A program made the translations under genes and the position numbers. Of a DNA stretch of 64,000 nucleotides, positions 13,001 to 22,000 are shown in pieces (within the stretch, counting starts at the first letter, position 1; each line of letters starts with the position of its first letter). Below the pieces are notes generated by a model that worked only from the letters and a program-made list of their open reading frames with translations, was not told the DNA's origin and made no database searches. The DNA lies in contig OV121092.1 of assembly GCA_921293015.1 (NCBI GenBank), positions 33,425,764 through 33,489,763 of the forward strand, read 5' to 3'. This DNA comes from Phorcus lineatus. Lineage: Eukaryota; Mollusca; Gastropoda; Trochida; Trochidae.

Positions 13001-16000
13001 TCAAGCTCATTTTAAAATACCCGCCGGCCAATTGTTTTTGAATAATACCCGAATGAAGAAGCGGCTCAGATTTCCTTTAGTCCATATGTCGATTTCTTTG
13101 AAAGACAAAATTTCAGCCCCTGCTTCTTGTTGATGAATGGCTTCTGCCCTACCTCATGGACTGATTTGCTGTATAATGGTCATTTGAATTTAGTTTCAGA
13201 TGCCATTGTTAGAATCTTGCTATCTGAGGTTGCAGGCAATCTTCTAAATGCTCTAGTGTTGCAGAAATTATTCTATTTGCTGGACATGTCCAAATGGGAA
13301 TCCAGTTTAACCTACTGGAAAATTGCTATGAAATATGAATGTGAATGTGTGAGCAGCTATTTAAAACCTTACAAGAACCAATAATTGTGTCCTTCCTTTA
13401 CCTCTTTGCTATGTCTTTCTCTACAGCTCGGATCAGGTGTAAGTTGGTTCCACACAAGAATGAAGTCTTTGCATGATTGCATCAGGACCTTTTGTCACCT
13501 CGTCTGTCTGACTCCTCTTCCCTTTGTCACTAACTTGCTTGGTCTCTGCACTGGGTTAGGTCTACATTATACAATTATAGACTGGTGATGAGGTCCATAC
13601 ATGTTTTTAAAGACCCAAGGAAAGCAATATTGACAGAGGACCGAATTCACCAGTCCATAATTGTTTTATTATGTTTCGAATTAAACATGAAAAGAAAGGA
13701 AATAACTACAGTCATGAACAGCAATTTGGATCAATATGACAGTCAAATGACGTCACGATAATGACGTCATGTAAAAACAGTTTGACGTCATTATGTCTAT
13801 TTCAAGTCAATATCACTTTTGGTCGGACTCTGAGTGATGTCAATATGCTTTTCTGTCAACTGACACGTGACCGCTTCTCGACCAATCAGATTGCCGGAAA
13901 AATAAGCACGCATAATAATGTCTTTGTCTGTCTGTAAAAATTTGTCTGTCTTCTTGCTATCCCTTCAATGATATTTGCCTTTTATTTGCATTTGCGCAAA
14001 TCTGTCTCCACATCTCTGTCTGCCTTTGATTGTGTTCTACTAATAATCTGTGCCTGTTGCTGACAAACTCTGTCTCTGCCATGCACCATAATGTGTCAAC
14101 AGATGCTCTTGTCTTCATTCATATCCATTGTAAGTTGCTTCTAACATAGCATCAACCATTATTATCAACTCCCATGACATCCTGCTCAATGCCATGTGCT
14201 CTGTGTCATCACAGCAGGAATAAACAAGCTTAATAACGAGAAGCTATGTTTGTCAAATATACTACATGTCAGTCGTTCCTTCTCTTCTATTTAACTCTCT
14301 GTCTCTACCACTATTTATTACCTACCTGGGCAATCATATCAGGGTTCATATTAATCATAGGATGACCTAGGGCAAAATATCACATTTTCATTGAGACGTC
14401 ACGTCAAAAACAATGCTTTGACGTCATAGTTTGCCTATCACGTTGCGTTCTAAATGTGATGGCAGCGAGTAAACCGCCCATGGTAGGAGGTTGATTTTGA
14501 TTATTTCCTTTGATTTCGTGACTTTGGTAACAAACAGAATATCAGATTAGTGCCTGTGACACACTATGTTTACGATGCTCTTGTCTAAATATCAGTATAT
14601 TCCTCACTCTCGCTCAGGAAATAATAATATTAAGCACTTGTTCTGTAAAAATTGTACGTCATGGACTCATATAATATCCACTATATATTGAAAACCTTTC
14701 TTCCTTATTCTCTTCTTGTAAATTCCCTCTTTCTTTCTTTCCATCTTTCTCTCTACCTCTGTTGTTCTTTTCCCCTTTTTCCTGGTCTCTCTCTTCATCT
14801 CTCTATCTCTATTATCATGATTTAGTCCCTGCTTGTCAGTGACAATCCCATCCCTACTGATTTATATACACAAATTTTAAATTATGGTTTTTGGGTTATG
14901 TTTTCCAAACATCTAACAAGGTGAAAGGTGGTTAGAACATATTTATGTATATATATGGTTTTCATCTTTACCTACCAATGTTAACCTGTATGTATAATGT
15001 TTGTGTTAAACGATGATCTCATCTCTCTACTATGTAAATACTATGTATGAGAGAAAAGTTATTTGGAATCTGATTGACAGGTATATCATTCTGAACCATC
15101 TGTTGACACAGACACCCAACACCTTGCACAGGCTTCTTAACACCAAACAGTTTCGCATCTCTTAAACATGATTTATCTTATAATTATTATAAGCACAGTG
15201 CTGAATCGTCATCTTTCTGTGGTTTGCATGTTAATTTATAGCTAAATATATATTTCATATTTTAAGCTGCTTGCTTGCAAGGCATGAATTGCACCACTGT
15301 CAATGACATGCTTTATCAAGGCTTGCTGCATTATGGTTACTTTATCGTGCCATTTCTTTAGCATACTGCACCTGAGATTGATAGTCAAATAACAAGGCTC
15401 AATCATCTACAATTCAGAGTTGTCATGCATCTACTAATCACCGATCAGGGTGTGGGGTCAATCAAATTGTTTTGCGCAAACCTCATGATTTGAATTTTCA
15501 AGTGAATGCATGTTATGTTTTTGAAGACGTTTCACTAAAAGTTGCTTGAGATGTCTCCAGTAAGGACCAACACATGGAAATTATCAAACTGAAGTCCTTT
15601 TTCACTTGATATGTATAACTCCTTTTATTTGAATGAGAAACTATTCTGATCTTTAAAAATGGCACAACAACTTAAGTTTTATTGTCAATGTTATAGAATT
15701 TTTTTGATTAACATAAACCATATATTTTTTAGACTGAATGGTTTCATTCTGATATCTATCTAAGGTCATGTGTGTCCAGGTAAATTTTGATCCATTTCCA
15801 AATTCCATAAATGTAATGTTTGGAATCATCTTGTCATCTACATTTTTTATTTCTTTTTTGATTTTCAGTTTGATTATGATAACGTTATATATGTATTATA
15901 AGACTTGAAAACATATCAGCTTAAAAGTCTAATGCATATTTTGCAATGGATCATTTGACATAAATCGGAAAAGAATTACCAGCCCTGACAGAAAAGTAAA

Positions 16001-19000
16001 AAGTTAGGCAGTCAATTTCAAATTACTCTATATCAATATCAGCATTATTTTCGTAATCATGATTAATCTAGAGTGTTGGTTTTTTTTCTTGCCAAAATGA
16101 AAAGTTCAATAATAGTTTATAAGTTCTGCAAGTAAATGAGAAAATTCTTCTATTTACAGGTTAAATGTTTATAATTCACAGCAAAAGATTAAAAAGTTTT
16201 ATTAAACCCTTTGCCCAATGACTTATGACTTTGGGTTAGAGGATTTCCTTATGGTTGCTGCTACTGCTGCTTTCTGCTCTTAATATAGCAAATTGGCAAG
16301 GAACTCATGTCATGTACTTCAATCAGCAATTTGATGGTATATATCCTCATCACCTATAGGAATAATAGTAAGAATATAAGTATAATTCCTTGATTAGAAG
16401 GCCATTAGGCATTAGAATTTAAAAGAATCTTGTCAGTGGTGGAGTGATTGTATGTATAATATTTTCCACATGTTGTACTGTTGGCCTCATGACCATTTAT
16501 AAGTAAAAATGAACTGAACATTAGGGTTTAGACATTTATCTGTTTGTCTGATCTCTTTAATTTTTCCATGAAACCATGGTAACCATCGAAAGAAGCTTCT
16601 TCCATCAGGCAAAGACGAAGATTATTCTCCTATAGAACTGAAATATTCATAAATATGATAATCAAATGTTAATGTAAAAATGTATGTATAACCATCATTG
16701 TGCAAAAAGAGCTTCAAAATCTAGGTCTCTTGCCGCAAAATCTCAGTTTTGAATTTGTTTAAATAATGATATAATCATGTTGCCATGGTTACGTATTTCA
16801 GCTGGAGAAGCAGAAGTTGGATATGGAGAAGATGATGGAGGAAAAAATCAGGCTTGCCAGGGAGAGCGTGAGTAGATCAGATAACAATCAACCCGGTGCA
16901 GAGGAATGAAGGTTCCAATTATTGCCTGTCCCGGGATTGGAAATAAAGCTCTCTCGTTTTAAATTTTTTTTTATTCCAACATAGATTTGATACCTGTTGA
17001 TATTATCTGGAGCTGTGTGTGTAGCTAAGTTTTCAAATTTAATATCTACAGGTATCATATTAATGTTCAAAACACATAAATTACAAAATACAATGGTTTA
17101 TCTCCATTCTACCGTGACGAGTTTATCAACTTTTAAGTTACATTTCTTTGATGTCGCAAAAGTTCAGGCATAATGTGGTCATAGGCATTTCCATTTTAGG
17201 TAGGTGTAATAGATCAGGGTGCGCTGTAACATCGGTATATTGCAATACAGAGACAACACGATGCGTATCGGTACACTCTTCTGAAAATGTCTACTATATC
17301 AAAGGTTTTAAACTTTTAAAATTTTTTGTAAATACAGGAAAACATACCAAAAAGGCTGTAATTTCACCGAACTTGTAAACAAAGTATGACCCAAAGAGTT
17401 GAAAATAACATACACATGTTAAAAGTTCGAAACCAGTCACTGAATTATCTCTTTCAAGAAAACGACGGCTAGTTAAACATTGATCACTGTTCTAGTTGCT
17501 GTTATATAAGTCACGAGAGCATGGACGACCGAAAATATGACAAGTACCAATATATTGCAATACGTATTGCAATACACTGTTCTGTTTCTCAATATATTGC
17601 GATACAGAAATGAGGAGCTATACCCATCCTTAGTAATGGATGACACCTAAACTAGTATTTAAGGAAAGAGATAGAGTAGGGAACGTTAACAAATCAAAGA
17701 ATTGACAAGAAAACACAGTATAACATCAAAGTTTTCTGTAAACTCTTTTTTTTCTCAAAACATAACAAATCAACTTCCTCAAAGTACTGAAATACCTCTA
17801 ACAAAATGGCCGATACCATGATCCGTGATCAGCCTAATCTGACAACAAATGGTTTAAACATATTTTTATTCAAAAGAATCTGGTTCGGTAAACAAGCGAA
17901 ACTTAGCTTATGTGAATACCTCACCAGTAAAATCTGACAACAAATGCCTATGACGTCACTCTGTTTGAATGAAAACTATCGTAACCAAATCAGATTCTGT
18001 CATATTGGCATTAAATCAAACGTTTTCTTTCCCATATTGTTGCAAACAAGTCATATGAGTCAGTAGTATTAAGTATTCATATATTAAGCGTGAAGCAGTA
18101 TTTATCATCCAAAACTGTGTTCCACAGGAGATATCGCTTGTGGAAGATCAAGCAATATCTCCTAGGAGATATCTTTTTGGCAGTAGATTTTGAACAATGC
18201 CCCTCTGACGTCAAGTAAATGACATCACAGTTGTTTTACATCATCAAGTAATGACATCACAATGCTATCATGTCATAAACACCACGACGTCACAATGCTA
18301 TGACATCACCGCACTTGGAGTCTTAGGGCAGCATGTTGTTCATTCATGTTCATTTGTCATTCAAATGTAATGAAAAATGATTTTGGATTATAAATAGAAT
18401 CTCACCCTTGTGTCTTCTGATATCAAATATATCAACACTCGTTGATAAAAGTAAAAATATCCTCGGCAAGCCTCGGATATTTGTAACTTTCATCAACTCG
18501 TGTTGATATATTTGATATCAGAAGACACTTGGGTGAGATTCTCTATGTATTGGTAAAGTCATAACTTCTATGCAGTCTTTAATGAAACCACAAAATTTGT
18601 AGCATACTATGGTCAGAATTATGGTTAGTATTCAATAAAATCCTAAGTTTAGAATAGGTTATAAAAATGATAAGTTATGTGAAAGTGAAAATAACAGAAA
18701 CCACAAAATGATATGAAGGCTATCCAAGCCAGTTTTGATCAGTAGGCAATGTTTAGTAGTCGAGGTTTAAACTCTGCACAGTGTTGTTATCTCTTCATAC
18801 CACCAAACATATCACCTTCTTTGCAAAGAGCCTTGAGGACATTGTATTGAAACATGGTTAATTGGCTATCAAAAATTTTTGTGCGAACGTAGATTTGTCG
18901 TTTAATAAATTAATAAAAAAGATTATTAAATGTCATGGTAGAATACTTGTTCATCCAAACATATGACCTTTAGGAGGGATGATTTCAGTTTTTTTAACTT

Positions 19001-22000
19001 TGTGAGTGCTACAGGCGCTGAATGAGGACAGGAAGAATCGACAAGGAGCATCAGATGCAGAGAAGGAGAAGATCAAACTGCTGCAGGACCAGAAGAAGAT
19101 ACTCGAGGAACTCCTCGCTAAGGTCAGTCTGGTCGTATAAAGATAAAAGTTGAGCAGCATTAGAACCAATACTTCAGTCTGTTTCAGGGTGGGGGTGGGA
19201 TAGCGCAGTGGTTAGCGCGTTCGGCTTCGGATCAGGAGGTCCGTTGTTCAAATTCCGCCAGAGGCTAGGCAACTTTGTCTGCAGAAGAGAACTGTTCTAC
19301 ATGCAGTTTTGCAATGCTACACTGAATTTCAGCGCAGTACTACCCATGGTATGCTAGTTCCAGCTAATGCTCGCAGGTTTCACTGCAATGCATAGCCACA
19401 TGGTGTTGCGGGCTTTCTCCCTGCAATAATACTGGCAGCCGCGATATAAGTGAAATACTCTTGAAAGCGGCATTAAACCCCAATTCACTCACTCACTGTT
19501 TCAAGGTTAAAATGGAGCAGTCAAGCATGTTTGAATTCTGATCAAGAGTAAATAGGTTGGAATCTTGCAGGGACCTTGTCTGTTGAAGAGAATATCATCA
19601 GAGATTCAAATCACAAAGCAACCTTAAGTGATATCGACCTTTACTCCAGTTCTTTAACACTATACATTATACAATTATAGACTGGTGATGAGGTCAATAC
19701 CTGTTTTTATAGACCCGAGGAAAGCAATATTGACAGAAATAAATACGAAAAGGAAAGAAAAAACTAGTCATGAACAGCAATTTTGATCAATTGTTCAACA
19801 TGACGGTCAAATGACGTCACGATAACAATAGGATGACGTCATGTAACAACGGTTTGACGTCATTATGTCTATTTCAAGTCAATATCACTTTTGGTCGGAC
19901 TCGAGTGAAGTCAATATGCTTTTCTGTCGACTGACACGTGACCGCTTCTCGACCAATCGGATTGCTGGAAAAATAAGATCACATAATTAATGGCATTATA
20001 CCTAAGCCACTTAGGATCAGCTCTGTTATTTGTGTAATTTGTGAGTTTCGTTCTGTATTTGGTGACCTTTGAGCATTGTTGTGTTGAAATTAGGTGCATA
20101 AACATTGAATATGTATATTTATTACCTATTGGGGTTCATAATTTACATCGATGCCCTAGGGCAAAATATCACTTTCATTTATATCACAGTAAAACTGTGC
20201 GTCTAGCAGAACTGTGTGAAATACTTGATTCTGTTTGGCTACTGTGAATGTCATTCCTCCGTTTTGTACTACTGATTTTCAAACACAAACACAAAAGCAT
20301 GTCTCTGTCCTGATATGAACTATGAATATGATGCTACCGTAATTTGAAGATAAGTCCTCTACCTTGATAAGCTCATCATTAAGAGGCTTTTATACATTGA
20401 ATTTTGCTATGAAACATCATGGTCAATGCACATCATATTTGTAAACAGGAGAGGTCTAAAAACGGTGCCGGGAGTCAGGATTCAGGTGACGTGGAGAAAT
20501 TGAGGAAGAGTGAACAGAGGATGAGAGAGGAAGTTATCAGGTACATACCAAGGATGGGTATCGCTCCCTATCATTGTATTGCACTAAATACTGATAATTC
20601 CGTGCACTGTTAGTAGATACTGTAACGCTTTAGTTCAGAATTTAACACAATAATTCTCTTACGACAGATAAACTGTAATTCTGAGCTTTGAGTTGATTAT
20701 TCCTTTTCTTACCCAAGGTCAAATTTAAGGTACTTTTGGAAAAATACTTTCGTTGTGGCGAAACATCACTTAATCAAAATAAAGAAGTTGTTTATCCATT
20801 AAAAAGTCATTATTCTTCATAACGCTAACTTCTAAATGCCATTCAAAGAGGTCTCTCTTGCTCAGCTGATGTTGTTAAGTTCTACATAGACACTGGCCTC
20901 CTTAAGTTTCTCCTCAGCACACCTAAGCTTGATGTTATAACTATGGGGCTAATTAATGATGCACTTAATATAACTTAGAGAGGTATAGTGAAAATACACC
21001 AGGGTTTTACTTTTCTGTTATGTGTTGCTCGGTGTTCCAGACTAAAGAAGGAGATCGAGCGCACCAACAGAATCTGGGAGAAGAAGTTTGCCATTCTTCA
21101 GCAGAGGTTTGTCTGATTTACTCCTTATTTGTCCCTAACTTTTGGATTCAATATGATTTCAAAGATGCATTATTAGTGTCCATAGACAATCTATTATTGA
21201 TGGCCCCCTGATAAAGGCTTTCTTGTAATATAGACTGCAGGATGCTGAATTGAACAAAAACCAGTTGAAATGTTTTTGGATTTATGGAGATATTATATTG
21301 ATCTTATTTTGAGGTTAGCATTAACTGAAACAGTAAATAAGCAGAATTTATTTTCAAAAGTATGATATAAAAAAAGCGATAAAACCACAAGATTTTTACA
21401 CAGTGTTTCTGACAGGAAAGAAGATGAATTTTGACTTTTTTCACAGCTTGCACGCTCTGAAGGATGAGAGTTACCTGAGACAGACTCTGCAGAGGCAGGC
21501 AGCAACGTTACACCAGGCCGCCGTCAGCTACAGCGTGAGTCTAGATACTTGTACAGATAGAGAAGCCTCACCAACGACTAATCTGCTTCTTAGTAGGGCT
21601 TCCATTGGTACTCGAGTACTTCTTTACCCAAAGACTTGATAAAAGATTAGTTGAAATTTGAAGCTATACCAATGTCGCTATCAGTACAATAAAGAAGTTG
21701 ATTATCCATAAAATTTCTTATCTTCCTTATACTGACAACTTCTTTAATGCCACTCAAACAGTTCTCGATTTCTGGACGGAAAAAACTTATATTAACAATT
21801 GTGATGGAGCTACCTCTGTTTGGAGAGAATGGGATATTGAGGAAAGATGGCATACTGTTGCTGATACAATATCCTCATAACCTAGTGACTGACCTTGTGT
21901 TTACAGGTTGATTCCCCAGTTGGCATCATGCCAGCCAAAGTAAGCTCCAGCTCCAGGAAACCTCTGGTAAGAACCAAGACAATTATCTTCAATATCATCA

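Larger units (their letters stand above)
11728..16801 (+). other. Large intron of the C10orf67-like gene
   Basis: Apart from the elements listed separately, this intron is AT-rich non-coding sequence. It includes a pyrimidine-rich tract at about 14700-14815 (repeated TCTCTCT and CTTTCTTT). Confidence 0.5.

Noticed and set aside
12777..13133. 118-codon plus-strand open frame
   Set aside because: Begins inside MITE family A copy 1 and shows no coding pattern.
19195..19265. Functional tRNA gene
   Set aside because: It has A- and B-box-like motifs but cannot form a good cloverleaf, and it is fused to the SINE body.
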